Shown: one piece after another, positions 17,662 to 26,812 of the stretch
How the letters are laid out: each line of letters opens with the position of its first letter
Position numbering within the stretch: the first letter of the stretch is position 1
Assembly: GCF_000018865.1 (NCBI RefSeq)
Contig: NC_010175.1
Span: 2,480,001 to 2,544,000 of the forward strand
Reading direction: 5' to 3'
Length of the DNA: 64,000 nucleotides
DNA from: Chloroflexus aurantiacus J-10-fl
GTDB taxonomy: Bacteria > Chloroflexota > Chloroflexia > Chloroflexales > Chloroflexaceae
Translations under genes and position numbers: made by a program
The notes under the pieces: model-generated
Databases searched by the model: none
The model's input: only the letters and a program-made list of their open reading frames with translations
Told to the model about the DNA's origin: nothing

Positions 17662-17677
17662 AATCCCCGGAGGACGT

Positions 17678-20600
17678 ATGGCGCATTTGACCGAATCAAA
17701 CATCGAGACCGTCGCCCTTGACTGGTTGAAATCGCTGGGTTGGCAGGTCGCGCACGGTCCTGGTATCGCTCCTGGCATGTCGGCAGCCGAACGTCAAAAC
17801 TACGGCGAGGTCGTGCTCGAGCAGCGCCTGCGCGACGCTCTTGCACGTCTCAACCCCGACCTGCCAACCGAGGCGCTGGACGACGCCTTCCGCAAACTGA
17901 CTCAACCCGAAGGGGCTGATCTTCTCCAGCGCAACCGCGTCGTTCACCTCATGCTGGCGAACGGCGTGACGGTGGAATACCGTCATCCCGACGGCGGTAT
18001 TCGCGGCACACAGGTGCGTGTGATAGATTTCGACGACCCCGCCAACAACAACTGGCTGGCGGTGAACCAGTTTAGCATTGAGGAGAACAAGCACAACCGC
18101 CGCGCCGACGTGGTGCTGTTCGTCAACGGTCTGCCCCTCGCGATCATCGAACTCAAAAACGCAGCCGACGAGCACGCAACCATCTGGAGTGCATTCCAGC
18201 AATTGCAAACCTACCAGGTAGAGATCCCATCCTTGTTTGTCTTCAACGAGACGTTAGTTATCTCTGATGGTCTCGAAGCGCGCATTGGCACACTGGGTGC
18301 TGGTCGCGAGTGGTTTAAACCCTGGCGCACCATCTCCGGCATGCAGGTAGAGGATGTTGGTGTACCACAGCTAGAGGTTGTGCTCAAGGGTGTGTTCGAG
18401 AAAAATCGCTTTCTTACTCTCATACGTGACTTTATCGTGTTTGAGGACGATGGTAGTGGACGGTTAGTGAAGAAGATGGCTGGTTACCACCAGTTTCATG
18501 CTGTACTGGTAGCGGTGAAGGAAACCCTACGCGCCAGCGCAGTTGTTTCATCCAACCGTATGGCGGAGTCGGGTGGCGTCTATGAAGCAGGACGCGAACC
18601 TGGCGGTAAGCCTGGTGATCGACGTATCGGTGTTGTCTGGCACACGCAAGGTTCGGGAAAGAGCCTGACGATGGTGTTCTACGCGGGGTGCATCATTCGC
18701 AAACCAGCTATGGAGAACCCTACCATCGTTGTGCTTACCGACCGTAATGATCTTGACGACCAGCTCTTCAACACCTTCTCACGCTGTCAGGATTTACTGC
18801 GCCAGCCGCCCGTGCAAGCTGAAAGTCGTGTACACCTACGCCAGCTCCTAAGCGTGCAGTCAGGCGGTATCGTTTTTACCACTATTCAGAAATTTCTACC
18901 CGAAGAGAAGGGCGACCGTCATCCAGTATTGTCCAACCGTCGGAACATCGTCGTGATCACTGACGAGGCACACCGCAGCCAGTACGACTTCATTGACGGT
19001 TTTGCCCGCCATATGCGCGATGCACTACCTCAGGCATCCTTTATTGGTTTCACTGGCACGCCGATTGAGAAGGCGGATGCCGATACACGAGCAGTTTTTG
19101 GAGATTACATCTCAATCTATGATATTCAGCGTGCGGTGGAAGATGGTGCGACCGTATCGATTTATTATGAGGCACGGCTAGCAAAACTCGATCTTCCTGA
19201 CGAACTCAAGCCAAAGATTGACGATGAGTTTGAGGAGATTACAGAAGGTGAGGAAGTTGAGCGTAAAGAAAAGCTCAAAACCAAATGGGCGCAGCTTGAA
19301 TCCATTGTCGGCACTGAACAACGGCTGAGACTGATTGCCAACGATATTATCGAGCATTTTGAGCGGAGACTGGAGGCAATCGAAGGTAAAGGCATGGTTG
19401 TCTGCATGAGCCGGCGCATCTGTGTTGAGCTGTATAACATCATTTGCACTCTTCGTCCCAACTGGCATCACGAAGACGACGACAAAGGTGTAATAAAGGT
19501 AGTGATGACCGGTTCTGCCTCCGACCCGGTAGACTGGCAGCCGCATATTCGCAATAAACAACGCCGCGAACTGCTGGCGAAGCGCTTTCGTGATCCGAAC
19601 GATCCGCTTAAATTGGTCATCGTGCGTGATATGTGGCTCACCGGATTTGATTGTCCGAGTCTACACACGATGTACCTGGACAAGCCGATGCGCGGCCACG
19701 GGTTAATGCAGGCAATTGCCAGGGTCAATCGCGTCTTTCGCGATAAGCCGGGTGGTCTGGTGGTGGACTATCTGGGCCTTGCCCACGAATTGAAGGCTGC
19801 ACTGGCGGTTTACACTGAAAGCGGTGGTACTGGTAAAACCACTATTGACCAGGAAGAGACTGTTGCGTTGATGCAAGAGAAGTACGAAATCTGCTGTGGA
19901 ATCCTGCACGGCTTCGATTGGTCGGATTGGGCAAGTGGTGATGCACATGCACGCATTGGACTTTTACCTGCAGCTCAAGAACACGTGCTGGCACGCGTGA
20001 AAGGAAAGGAACGATTTGTTCAGGCGGTGCGTGATTTGACAAAAGCCTTTGCCCTTGCAGTGCCGCATGAAAAAGCGCTTGAGATTCGTGATGATGTGGC
20101 ATTTTTTCAGGCGCTCTCTGCGGCGCTGACCAAACGCGCACCCGGCGATGTAAGAACTGAAGAGCAGCTAGATCATGCCATTCGGAGGATTATTGCGCAG
20201 GTAATTGCGCCTGAAGGCGTGGAGGATATTTTTGCTGCGGCAGGGCTGAAAAAGCCGGATATCTCCATCCTCTCCGATGAATTCCTGGCTGAAGTGCGTG
20301 GTATGCCGCACAAGAATCTGGCAGTTGAAGTTCTTCAGAAACTGCTTAACGGTGAAATTAAGAGGCGTAGCCACAAAAATATCGTTCAGGCACGCTCATT
20401 CGCTGAACTGTTACAGCAAGCCCTTCACCGTTACCAGAATCGTGCAATCGAAGCAGCACAGGTGATCGAAGAATTGATAACTTTGGCGAAGGAAATGCGT
20501 GAAGCCGACCGGCGGGGTGAAGTATTGGGCCTTTCGGAGGAGGAGCTGGCGTTTTACGATGCGCTTGAAACAAATGATAGTGCTGTGGCTGTGTTGGGTG

Positions 20601-20812
20601 ATCAGACTCTACGCACCATTGCCCGTGAACTCGTCGAGACCGTGCGTAACAGTATCAGTATTGATTGGGCACAGCGGGAAGATGTACGGGCGAATCTACG
20701 CAGATTGGTTAAGCGCATTCTTCGCAAGCACGGCTATCCACCAGACAAGCAGGAGAAAGCTACGCAGACTGTATTGGAACAGGCGGAAGTGCTTTCAGCA
20801 GAATGGGCCTAA
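17678..20812 (+). CDS. hsdR: type I restriction endonuclease / translocase subunit
   Basis: 1044 residues, normal for an R subunit. The N-terminal nuclease domain has [22 protein letters not shown] (Asp near 141 and E-x-K near 158, the PD-(D/E)XK pattern). The SF2 motor has motif I HTQGSGKS near residue 322, motif II D-E-A-H near 428, FTGTPIE, and later helicase motifs such as [23 protein letters not shown]. The C-terminal helical region should bind the methyltransferase. It translocates DNA and cuts away from unmodified sites. CCGGAGGA precedes ATG 17678. It ends the island; two palindromes separate it from the upstream genes, so it may have its own promoter. Confidence 0.95.
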   Translation: MAHLTESNIETVALDWLKSLGWQVAHGPGIAPGMSAAERQNYGEVVLEQRLRDALARLNPDLPTEALDDAFRKLTQPEGADLLQRNRVVHLMLANGVTVEYRHPDGGIRGTQVRVIDFDDPANNNWLAVNQFSIEENKHNRRADVVLFVNGLPLAIIELKNAADEHATIWSAFQQLQTYQVEIPSLFVFNETLVISDGLEARIGTLGAGREWFKPWRTISGMQVEDVGVPQLEVVLKGVFEKNRFLTLIRDFIVFEDDGSGRLVKKMAGYHQFHAVLVAVKETLRASAVVSSNRMAESGGVYEAGREPGGKPGDRRIGVVWHTQGSGKSLTMVFYAGCIIRKPAMENPTIVVLTDRNDLDDQLFNTFSRCQDLLRQPPVQAESRVHLRQLLSVQSGGIVFTTIQKFLPEEKGDRHPVLSNRRNIVVITDEAHRSQYDFIDGFARHMRDALPQASFIGFTGTPIEKADADTRAVFGDYISIYDIQRAVEDGATVSIYYEARLAKLDLPDELKPKIDDEFEEITEGEEVERKEKLKTKWAQLESIVGTEQRLRLIANDIIEHFERRLEAIEGKGMVVCMSRRICVELYNIICTLRPNWHHEDDDKGVIKVVMTGSASDPVDWQPHIRNKQRRELLAKRFRDPNDPLKLVIVRDMWLTGFDCPSLHTMYLDKPMRGHGLMQAIARVNRVFRDKPGGLVVDYLGLAHELKAALAVYTESGGTGKTTIDQEETVALMQEKYEICCGILHGFDWSDWASGDAHARIGLLPAAQEHVLARVKGKERFVQAVRDLTKAFALAVPHEKALEIRDDVAFFQALSAALTKRAPGDVRTEEQLDHAIRRIIAQVIAPEGVEDIFAAAGLKKPDISILSDEFLAEVRGMPHKNLAVEVLQKLLNGEIKRRSHKNIVQARSFAELLQQALHRYQNRAIEAAQVIEELITLAKEMREADRRGEVLGLSEEELAFYDALETNDSAVAVLGDQTLRTIARELVETVRNSISIDWAQREDVRANLRRLVKRILRKHGYPPDKQEKATQTVLEQAEVLSAEWA

Positions 20813-21170
20813 ATATTTCTCTATCAACCTGCTCATGCCTTTGCGCAAGGGTGAACAGAATATCTGGTCGAATACTATGGTTGTTGGCGATACAGCGTCG
20901 CCCCTCCGCTCCGGTAGGCGGGTTCCCAACTCGCCTCCAAGGGTATCTGATGCTGCCCAAAGTGTTATCTGGCAGATTGTCTGTCCGCTTCTAAACGTGC
21001 CTCCGGTATTGGTATCTCCACAACATCTTTATCGAAATACGGAATATGAGTAACAACATTCTCGTGAACGTTGTTACTCATTTACTTCCCACCGGCAGAG
21101 AGCATGGTATAGTTGAGCATAGAGAGCAGCGAAGGCGCTGTTCGCGATGAGGCAGCAGGGAGGTGCCTGT
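20813..21170. other. intergenic region after hsdR
   Basis: No gene seen. Contains a degraded palindrome with GGCGGGTTCCCAACTCGCC (about 20918-20936) and the inverted repeat at 21046-21081. TGCCCAA.GT..., GATTGTCT and TCCGCTT fragments near 20955-20995 resemble sequence near 8020-8056, so this is another piece of dispersed repeat. Confidence 0.5.
21046..21081. terminator. inverted repeat ATGAGTAACAAC / GTTGTTACTCAT
   Basis: Perfect 12-base arms (21046-21057 and 21070-21081) with a 12-base loop. It lies beyond hsdR and before the CBS-ACT gene. A T-rich tail is weak (TTTACTT), so it could be a terminator or an operator for the downstream gene. Confidence 0.45.
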
Positions 21171-21818
21171 ATGTTTGTTGGCGAGCGAATGTCGCATCCC
21201 CCGATTACTGTAACTCCAGAAACATCGATCCACGACGCAATGCATCTTATGCGTACCGAACACATCCGGCGGGCACCGGTCGTCTCGCATGGCCGTCTGG
21301 TGGGTATCGTCTCGCTGAAAGACCTGATCAACGCTTCACCGTCGCCGGCCACTACATTGAGTGTGTGGGAATTGAACTATCTGCTGAGTAAGCTGACCGT
21401 CGAACGGGTAATGACACGCGATGTCTATACCGTAACCGTTGATACCCCAATCGAAGAGGCTGCCCGGATTATGGCCGACCGCCGTATCGGTGGGTTGCCG
21501 GTGATGAAGGGAAATGAGCTGGTTGGAATTATTACCGAGACTGATCTGTTCAAAATCTTTCTTGAATTGATGGGTGCGCGCAATCCTGGTGTGCGGGCTA
21601 CGGTGTCGATGGTTGACGAACCAGGCGGGCTGGCAAAGTTGACGGCGGCGATTGCGAATAGCGGTGGCAATATCATCGCCCTCGGTACCTTCTCTGGTGA
21701 AACTGCCTCAATGTCGGAAGTGACGTTTAAGGTGAGCGGGATGACGGTTGATCAGGTGCGTGAGGTGGTTACCCCGGTGGTTGCTAAGGTGATTGATGTG
21801 CGGGAGAGTCATCCGTAA
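21171..21818 (+). CDS. CBS-domain pair plus ACT domain protein (AcuB-like)
   Basis: 215 residues. Two CBS domains (MSHPPITVTPETSIHDAMHLMRTEHIRRAPVVSHGRLVGIVSLKDL and VMTRDVYTVTVDTPIEEAARIMADRRIGGLPVMKGNELVGIITETDL) bind adenosyl ligands as a pair. The C-terminal ACT domain (TVSMVDEPGGLAKLTAAIANSGGNIIALGTFSG) is the amino-acid/small-ligand type. The combination is that of AcuB-like regulatory proteins. No enzyme domain is present, so it probably senses adenine nucleotides and modulates a partner. Start at ATG 21171 with GGGAGG seven bases upstream. A strong terminator follows at 21926. Confidence 0.88.
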   Translation: MFVGERMSHPPITVTPETSIHDAMHLMRTEHIRRAPVVSHGRLVGIVSLKDLINASPSPATTLSVWELNYLLSKLTVERVMTRDVYTVTVDTPIEEAARIMADRRIGGLPVMKGNELVGIITETDLFKIFLELMGARNPGVRATVSMVDEPGGLAKLTAAIANSGGNIIALGTFSGETASMSEVTFKVSGMTVDQVREVVTPVVAKVIDVRESHP

Positions 21819-22158
21819 GTCTTGACGGAGCGAACCAGATTTTAGAGCGTTTTACCGTCGTCTGTGTTGCCCTGGGAAGGTGAGTAAGAGGTCCCAGCTC
21901 TAGCGACAGAGTATACACGTTCATCACGGGTGCGCAGCGCATAACACTGCGCACCCGTTTTCTTCTTTACCGTCCACCGGCCAGGCATCTATCTCACCAG
22001 TTTGCTCTATCATCAGGTCGTGTACATCACGAACGTATCGTTTGCCCGGTCATATAGGATGGCCTTGTATGGTTGATTGACCCTGGCTTTACCTTGCAGA
22101 CGACAACCAGTATGCGCAGCATGGTACGATACCCACATATGACCAGGGAGGTATCGCA
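21819..22158. other. intergenic region with terminator, before Uma2 gene
   Basis: Holds the terminator at 21926-21969. The rest (21970-22140) shows no gene or clear promoter; GGGAGG just before 22159 serves the Uma2 gene. Confidence 0.5.
21926..21969 (+). terminator. rho-independent terminator
   Basis: ACGGGTGCGCAG (21926-21937) pairs with CTGCGCACCCGT (21947-21958) around a 9-base loop, followed by TTTCTTCTTT. It is a textbook terminator about 110 bases past the CBS-ACT stop. Confidence 0.9.
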
Positions 22159-23076
22159 ATGTCGCAAAATACACCCGAACCGACACCACAGTTTCCGCAT
22201 GACGATCCATATTACTACGGCTGGCGTTTTGTTCGTCGTCCTACACCCGACGATCCAGACAACTTCGACCAGGTGCCGCTCACCCTTGAAGATGTCCTTC
22301 ACCCGGAAATAGGCGATTTTGTTGTCAATACTGCAATGCATTTTACTGACAGGAGCTATCTCACTCAGGTGTTGAAGGCACGGCTTGAAACAACCGGACA
22401 GGCTATTGTGTTTAGTAGTTTGCGGGTGGTGTGGGATGTCCCCGGTCTGCGACCGCATAGTCCAGACGTGATGGTTATTCCCGGCATCACCAAACGCTAC
22501 GAAGACTTGAACGCATTCGATGTTGCGAAGGAAGGGCACCGTCCAGCGTTAATTATTGAAATCACCTCACCCCATACGCGCGAGATCGAGCTTGTGCGAA
22601 AAGTTGAGCATTATGCACGGGCTGGAGTACAACAATACGTTATCGTGGACTCAGTATCGCAGAACGAGCCACGACAGCTCCGCCTGCTCGACTACCGGTT
22701 GGTAAACAATCAATACCAGTTGCAGCCACCGGATAACCTGGGGCGCGTCTATCTGGAAATTGCACACCTCTGGCTGGGTGTGAAGGACGGTCGTGTCGTC
22801 TGCTACGACGACGTCAAAGGCGCACTCCCTGATTACACCACGTTGGTGCAACAGCTCAAAGAGGCTCAAGCACGGCGCCAGGCTGCAGAACAGGCACGCC
22901 GCGACGCCGAGGCACGGCGCCAGGCTGCAGAACAGGCACGCCGCGACGCCGAGGCACGGCGCCAGGCCGCAGAACAGGCACGCCGCGACGCCGAGGCACG
23001 TGCTGCTATTGAAGCGCGTATTCGCGAGCTTGAGGAAGAATTGCGTCGCTTGCGGCGGGAGCAGTATCCCGAATAG
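22159..23076 (+). CDS. Uma2-family (DUF820) nuclease-like protein with repeat tail
   Basis: 305 residues. Residues 1-230 form a Uma2/DUF820 PD-(D/E)XK-like domain with HSPDVMVIPG and ALIIEITSPHTREIELVRKVEHYARAGVQQYVIVD. The C-terminal ~70 residues are a charged coiled coil built from three exact-looking copies of a 14-residue unit (A-R-R-Q-A-A-E-Q-A-R-R-D-A-E), then a helical end. These proteins are abundant in Chloroflexi and cyanobacteria and no natural role is established. GGGAGG stands before ATG 22159. It is convergent with the lycopene cyclase gene. Confidence 0.85.
   Translation: MSQNTPEPTPQFPHDDPYYYGWRFVRRPTPDDPDNFDQVPLTLEDVLHPEIGDFVVNTAMHFTDRSYLTQVLKARLETTGQAIVFSSLRVVWDVPGLRPHSPDVMVIPGITKRYEDLNAFDVAKEGHRPALIIEITSPHTREIELVRKVEHYARAGVQQYVIVDSVSQNEPRQLRLLDYRLVNNQYQLQPPDNLGRVYLEIAHLWLGVKDGRVVCYDDVKGALPDYTTLVQQLKEAQARRQAAEQARRDAEARRQAAEQARRDAEARRQAAEQARRDAEARAAIEARIRELEEELRRLRREQYPE
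22870..22995 (+). repeat. 42 bp tandem repeat inside the Uma2 gene
   Basis: Three in-frame copies of a 42-base unit beginning GCACGGCGCCAGGC at 22870, 22912 and 22954, nearly identical in DNA. The near identity points to recent slippage or recombination rather than ancient protein repeats. Copy number may vary between strains. Confidence 0.9.
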
Positions 23077-23081
23077 GCAAC

Positions 23082-23115
23082 ACGACAGACGTTCGCGATT
23101 AGAGACATCTGTCGT
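23082..23115. terminator. stem-loop between convergent genes
   Basis: ACGACAGA (23082-23089) pairs with TCTGTCGT (23108-23115) across an 18-base loop, in the 57-base gap between the convergent Uma2 and lycopene cyclase genes. T-runs are weak on both sides. Confidence 0.4.
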
Positions 23116-23133
23116 CGTGCGCCCTTTAGACCA

Positions 23134-24309
23134 TCACCCCATCTCCCACTCGCGGCGCCCCAGGCTGCTCATCCGCCCCCAGAACACGGCGAGGGCGGCA
23201 ATGGCAAACGGCATCATTTCCACGGTAGACATCAGTGCGATGTCTTCGGCAATCGTGGTCTCTTCATCGAGAAAGCGGAGTACACGCTGGATTGGATTGT
23301 GGCGGAAGAGGTTGGCAAAGAAGCGATGACCAGGTGTACGACCCGCATCGAGCACGTTCAACAGGATGCTGTCCATCAGAGCGTGGCGATTGAACAAAGG
23401 CTGGCGGTAGAAGGGGTGACCCTCTTTCGTCAAACTGGCCACGATTTGCCGCGTCTGGCGTTGAATACGCTGGAAGGTGTAACCCGTGGATGGTTTGCTC
23501 ATCCCACCTGCCGTGCCAATATTGAGCACGTGGGGGCTGGGGCGAAGCGGCAATGGTACATCACTCATCGGGATGACCCCATATTCAACGTGGGTGATCT
23601 CGTAGCGGTCGATCCCCAGTTGTTCGGCAATATAGCGCTGTAACCCGATCTCATACTCGGTCTGACTGACCAGTTGCGGCGAGAAGATCGTGTATTCCAC
23701 CAGAGCTGTACAGGTGTCGAATGGCAAGACATAGCCAAACCGAACATCACCGGCCTGGGGAATCCGAAAATCCATAAAGGTTGCCGCTTCGGCATCAAAT
23801 ACCGGTTGTGGCGTCTTGATAACCCATCCCTTGAAGTGTTGCAGCCAGGTGTGGTAGCCCGGTGGCGTTGGGACTGGCCGATACACGCTATTAAAGGCAT
23901 AACGCGCCGTATATTGCCTGCCACCAACGACAGCAGCCACGCCCTCCGGCAACTCAACCAGACGATCCACGCTACCCTGAAGGCGGGTAATATTTGGCCG
24001 CTGTGCCAGCCAGTGATCGACAAACTGATAAAAATCGATGCCCTGAATCAACTTATAGCGGTACGGCGCAATTGCCATACGCGCCGACCAGTGTTTGTCG
24101 TAGAGCCAGAGATGCTCCCAGCGGCGTGAGACCACGGCTTCAAATGGGCCGTCACCCACTTCCCAGAAGCACCATGTGCGGTCATTTTGACGAGTATGAT
24201 TGGGGTCGATGATAAGAATTGTTTGATCGGCTAAAGCACTCTGCCCAAGGTGATAGGCCAGGCTGAGACCGGCGGCCCCTGCGCCGACAATGATATAGTC
24301 GTAGTCCAT
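23134..24309 (-). CDS. crtY: lycopene cyclase (CrtY type)
   Basis: 391-residue flavoprotein-type cyclase. It opens with an FAD-binding Rossmann motif, IIVGAGAAGLSLAYHL. NDRTWCFWE, FMDFRIP, LPFDTCTALVEYTIFS and GGMSKPSTGYTF are the conserved blocks of CrtY-type lycopene cyclases. It should cyclise lycopene ends to beta-rings, giving gamma- and beta-carotene, the pigments expected in Chloroflexus. Action is at the membrane. The start is ATG 24309. A TATAAT-like box on this strand (24351-24356) overlaps the osmC promoter region, so the two genes are divergently controlled. No other carotenoid gene is in the window. Confidence 0.88.
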   Translation of the reverse strand: MDYDYIIVGAGAAGLSLAYHLGQSALADQTILIIDPNHTRQNDRTWCFWEVGDGPFEAVVSRRWEHLWLYDKHWSARMAIAPYRYKLIQGIDFYQFVDHWLAQRPNITRLQGSVDRLVELPEGVAAVVGGRQYTARYAFNSVYRPVPTPPGYHTWLQHFKGWVIKTPQPVFDAEAATFMDFRIPQAGDVRFGYVLPFDTCTALVEYTIFSPQLVSQTEYEIGLQRYIAEQLGIDRYEITHVEYGVIPMSDVPLPLRPSPHVLNIGTAGGMSKPSTGYTFQRIQRQTRQIVASLTKEGHPFYRQPLFNRHALMDSILLNVLDAGRTPGHRFFANLFRHNPIQRVLRFLDEETTIAEDIALMSTVEMMPFAIAALAVFWGRMSSLGRREWEMG

Positions 24310-24364
24310 AGGCTGTCTTCTCCCACGGCCATTTGGCCTGCTCTTTTTGCATTATAACCCGGAG

Positions 24365-24373
24365 TGCTATACT
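24365..24373 (+). promoter_or_regulatory. extended -10 promoter of the OsmC gene
   Basis: TGCTATACT (TG-n-TATACT) at 24365-24373, 17 bases after TTTTGC at 24345-24350. Transcription would begin near 24380, 60 bases before the OsmC start. Confidence 0.5.
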
Positions 24374-24441
24374 AAACATGGTAAAGTCAATAGTCTTATT
24401 GACTGACCATCCATGCCGTTGTTGATAGCGAGAGGATGTGT

Positions 24442-24873
24442 ATGGGTACAGTAATTCATGCCAGTGTTCGCCTGCGTGAAGGTCTCCACTTTACCGCTGT
24501 AGCTGATTCAGGGCGGGCCATCGAACTCGACAGTCCCCACGAAGGTAATACCGATCTGGCGGGGCCTTCACCGATGGAGACGGTGTTGATGGCGCTGGCT
24601 GGCTGTTCGGCAATGGATGTGATTAGCATTCTGCGCAAGAAGCGGCAGCCGGTTACCGGTCTTGAGGTCAAAGCGCAGGGTGTGCGGGGTGATGAGTACC
24701 CCAAACCGTACACGAACATTGAACTGGTGTATCGCTGTTCCGGCGAGGTTGATCCGGCTGCCCTCGAACGGGCGATTGAGCTGTCCCGCGAGCGTTACTG
24801 CCCGGTCTGGCGGATGCTAGGCGCAACCGTTGACATTCAGTACCGGTACGAGATTGTGCCGGCACTCGATTAG
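24442..24873 (+). CDS. OsmC-family protein
   Basis: 143 residues matching the OsmC/Ohr-like fold. GPSPMETVLMALAGCSAMDVISILRKKRQ carries the first conserved Cys of the thiol-peroxidase pair, and the second Cys lies in SRERYCPVWRMLGATVDI. These proteins reduce organic hydroperoxides with two cysteines. The sequence fits the general OsmC branch rather than Ohr. Start at ATG 24442 with AGAGGATG upstream; an in-frame start at 24436 is less favourable. Two oxidative-stress-type genes (YceI and redoxin) follow, so a redox role is plausible. Confidence 0.88.
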   Translation: MGTVIHASVRLREGLHFTAVADSGRAIELDSPHEGNTDLAGPSPMETVLMALAGCSAMDVISILRKKRQPVTGLEVKAQGVRGDEYPKPYTNIELVYRCSGEVDPAALERAIELSRERYCPVWRMLGATVDIQYRYEIVPALD

Positions 24874-25019
24874 ACCATCGTCGTTTTGGGGCATACACCG
24901 GGGAAGCGCGATGAACCGATGAGTAGATCAACGTTCACGCTCCTGTTCACGCTGTTGTCTACGCCGGCAGGTTATGCTGCATGGCGTAAAGCATTGTAGT
25001 TTGACAGGAGTATGTCTCT

Positions 25020-25568
25020 ATGACCTGGGTAATCGACGCTTCCCATTCAACAATTACGTTTTCCGTTCGCCATATGATGATCTCCAAAGTCCGTGGCCGT
25101 TTTACCCGTTTCGACGGCACGGTTGATTTCGATGAGCAGAACCCGACTAACTCGAAGGTGCAGGTCACGATTGATGCCAGCAGCATCGATACTCGTGACG
25201 AACGGCGTGACGGGCATTTGATGTCGCCTGATTTTCTCGATGTCGCCAACTACCCAACGCTGACCTTTGTCAGCAAGCGAGTTGAGGTGATTGACGAGAG
25301 TCACGGTCGCATTATCGGTGATCTGACCATTCGTGGCGTTTCCCGCGAGGTCACCCTCGATGTCGAATACAATGGTCAGTCCAAGTCGCCCTGGGGGACG
25401 ATCAGCGCCGGTTTCAGCGCTACCACGAAGATCAATCGCAAAGACTGGGGCTTGACCTGGAATGTGGCGCTGGAGACCGGTGGGGTGCTGGTCGGTGAGG
25501 AAGTGACAATTGAGATTGAGATCGAGATTGTCAAGCAGGTACCACAAGAGGAATCGGTTGCAGCGTAA
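25020..25568 (+). CDS. YceI-family lipid-binding protein
   Basis: 182 residues. TWVIDASHSTITFSVRHMMISKVRGRFTRFDGTVDFDE is the YceI signature start, and RDERRDGHLMSPDFLDVANYPTLTFVSKRV and the KINRKDWGLTWN motif complete the lipocalin-like beta-barrel that binds isoprenoids. No signal peptide is visible, so it should be cytoplasmic, unlike the periplasmic E. coli homologue. AGGAG stands 10 bases before the ATG. In this organism an isoprenoid/quinone ligand is possible but unproven. Confidence 0.92.
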   Translation: MTWVIDASHSTITFSVRHMMISKVRGRFTRFDGTVDFDEQNPTNSKVQVTIDASSIDTRDERRDGHLMSPDFLDVANYPTLTFVSKRVEVIDESHGRIIGDLTIRGVSREVTLDVEYNGQSKSPWGTISAGFSATTKINRKDWGLTWNVALETGGVLVGEEVTIEIEIEIVKQVPQEESVAA

Positions 25569-25642
25569 TATGACGTTGCCAGAGGCTGCCTGACGGTTAC
25601 ACATGTTGTCATCGAGCAGGCATCCTCTAAGGTTAGAAAAAC

Positions 25643-25651
25643 TGGTATACT
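25643..25651 (+). promoter_or_regulatory. extended -10 promoter of the redoxin gene
   Basis: TGGTATACT at 25643-25651. A start near 25658 would put the hairpin at 25657-25681 at the very 5' end of the transcript. Confidence 0.45.
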
Positions 25652-25656
25652 CAAAG

Positions 25657-25681
25657 ATGAAGCCGCATTGTGCGGCTTCAT
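25657..25681. terminator. stem-loop between YceI and redoxin genes
   Basis: ATGAAGCCGCA (25657-25667) pairs with TGCGGCTTCAT (25671-25681) round a 3-base loop, followed by TGTTGTTGC. It could terminate the YceI transcript or form the 5' hairpin of the redoxin mRNA. Confidence 0.55.
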
Positions 25682-25704
25682 TGTTGTTGCGACGAGAGGA
25701 GTGT

Positions 25705-25956
25705 ATGACCACGCAATCCATTGTTGTCTACGGTACCAACTGGTGCCCTGATTGCCGTCGTGCCCAGCGCGTGCTTGATCAGCACGGCGTACCGTACACC
25801 TACATCAATATTGAACACGATCCGGCTGCGGCTGAATTTGTGATCAAGGTCAATAATGGCAATCAGAGTGTGCCAACCATTGTTTTTCCCGATGGTTCAA
25901 TTCTGGTTGAGCCGTCAAACCATCTCTTACAAACGAAGTTGAACCAATTGGGATAG
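25705..25956 (+). CDS. glutaredoxin-like / mycoredoxin-type redoxin
   Basis: 83 residues with the thioredoxin fold. The active site is W-C-P-D-C near residue 11-15, followed by YINIEHDPAAAEFV, the cis-Pro motif SVPTIVFPDGSILVEPS and a short C-terminus. The glutaredoxin/mycoredoxin branch fits best. It should reduce mixed disulfides in the cytoplasm. GAGAGGAG precedes ATG 25705. A longer frame from 25603 runs through the hairpin and lacks a ribosome site. Confidence 0.9.
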   Translation: MTTQSIVVYGTNWCPDCRRAQRVLDQHGVPYTYINIEHDPAAAEFVIKVNNGNQSVPTIVFPDGSILVEPSNHLLQTKLNQLG

Positions 25957-25972
25957 TTTATTGATAACCTAT

Positions 25973-26010
25973 CGTGAGAAAGGGCGACCAACCGGTCGCC
26001 CTTTCTCACG
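25973..26010 (+). terminator. rho-independent terminator
   Basis: CGTGAGAAAGGGCGACC (25973-25989) pairs perfectly over 17 bases with 25994-26010 around a 4-base AACC loop. Downstream TGCATCTCATTTTTTTG supplies the T-run. It lies 17 bases after the redoxin stop. Confidence 0.92.
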
Positions 26011-26091
26011 TGCATCTCATTTTTTTGCTTTATTGTTGAAACGTGTGGTAGAGTGCTCACGATGGTTAACACAAGTGGAAGTTACTGTTCA

Positions 26092-26790
26092 ATGGTACGT
26101 CGTCTTATCTTATCATTCATCGTTTTACTAACAGCCTGTAGTGCTCCGGCGGCTATGTCGCCGACGGCGACTCCATCACCGGTGCCTACCCGTGCCCCAA
26201 CATCAACCCCAACGACAGCCGATAGCACGCCGGTCGTGGCTGGCTATTTTCCCGATCTGCCGCGTGGTCGTACCCCAGAGGGGTATCACTACCTCGGTAG
26301 ACCGGATGCGCCGGTAACGATGGTTATCTATTCAGATTTTCTCTGTACCTCTTGCGCCATCCATACCCTCGATGTTGAACCACGCCTGATTGAAGCATTT
26401 GTGGCTACCGGTCAGATGCGGCTGGTGTATCGGCACTTGCTGCAATTGGGGGAACGTTCGCAGATACTGGCCGAGGCAAGTGAATGTGCATCCGATTTTG
26501 GGTATTTCTGGGAGTTGCGCCGTGAGATTTATGCGCGGTATAATCAACTCTACTTCAACACTCGCGAGACGGTGATCGATCTGGCTGCTGGTCTTGGTAT
26601 TCCAAGGGATGCTTTTACTACCTGTCTTGACTCACATACGTATCAGGCGCAGGTTCAGGCCGATTACGCCGCGGCAATTGAAGAAGGGGTCTATGCTCGC
26701 CCGGTGTTTCGGATTGGTACGGAAGTCATTGTCGGCTCTCAGCGCTTCGAGACCTTTGCCCAGGTGATCGAGCGGGTCGGACAATGGTAA
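26092..26790 (+). CDS. DsbA-like thioredoxin-fold lipoprotein
   Basis: 232 residues. A signal peptide ending L-T-A-C puts the lipidated Cys at residue 16, then a Ser/Thr/Pro linker. The mature domain has PVTMVIYSDFLCTSCAIHTLDVEPRLIEAFVATGQMRLVYRHLLQLG and ends YARPVFRIGTEVIVGSQRFETFAQVI, the pattern of DsbA/DsbG-like Thioredoxin_4 proteins. The redox motif C-T-S-C is present. It should be an extracytoplasmic thiol oxidant or carrier. Start at ATG 26092 fits the signal peptide; ATG 26062 is an alternative. The next gene starts 22 bases downstream. Confidence 0.85.
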   Translation: MVRRLILSFIVLLTACSAPAAMSPTATPSPVPTRAPTSTPTTADSTPVVAGYFPDLPRGRTPEGYHYLGRPDAPVTMVIYSDFLCTSCAIHTLDVEPRLIEAFVATGQMRLVYRHLLQLGERSQILAEASECASDFGYFWELRREIYARYNQLYFNTRETVIDLAAGLGIPRDAFTTCLDSHTYQAQVQADYAAAIEEGVYARPVFRIGTEVIVGSQRFETFAQVIERVGQW

Positions 26791-26812
26791 CCCTTGCAGG
26801 CAGAGGACGTTC

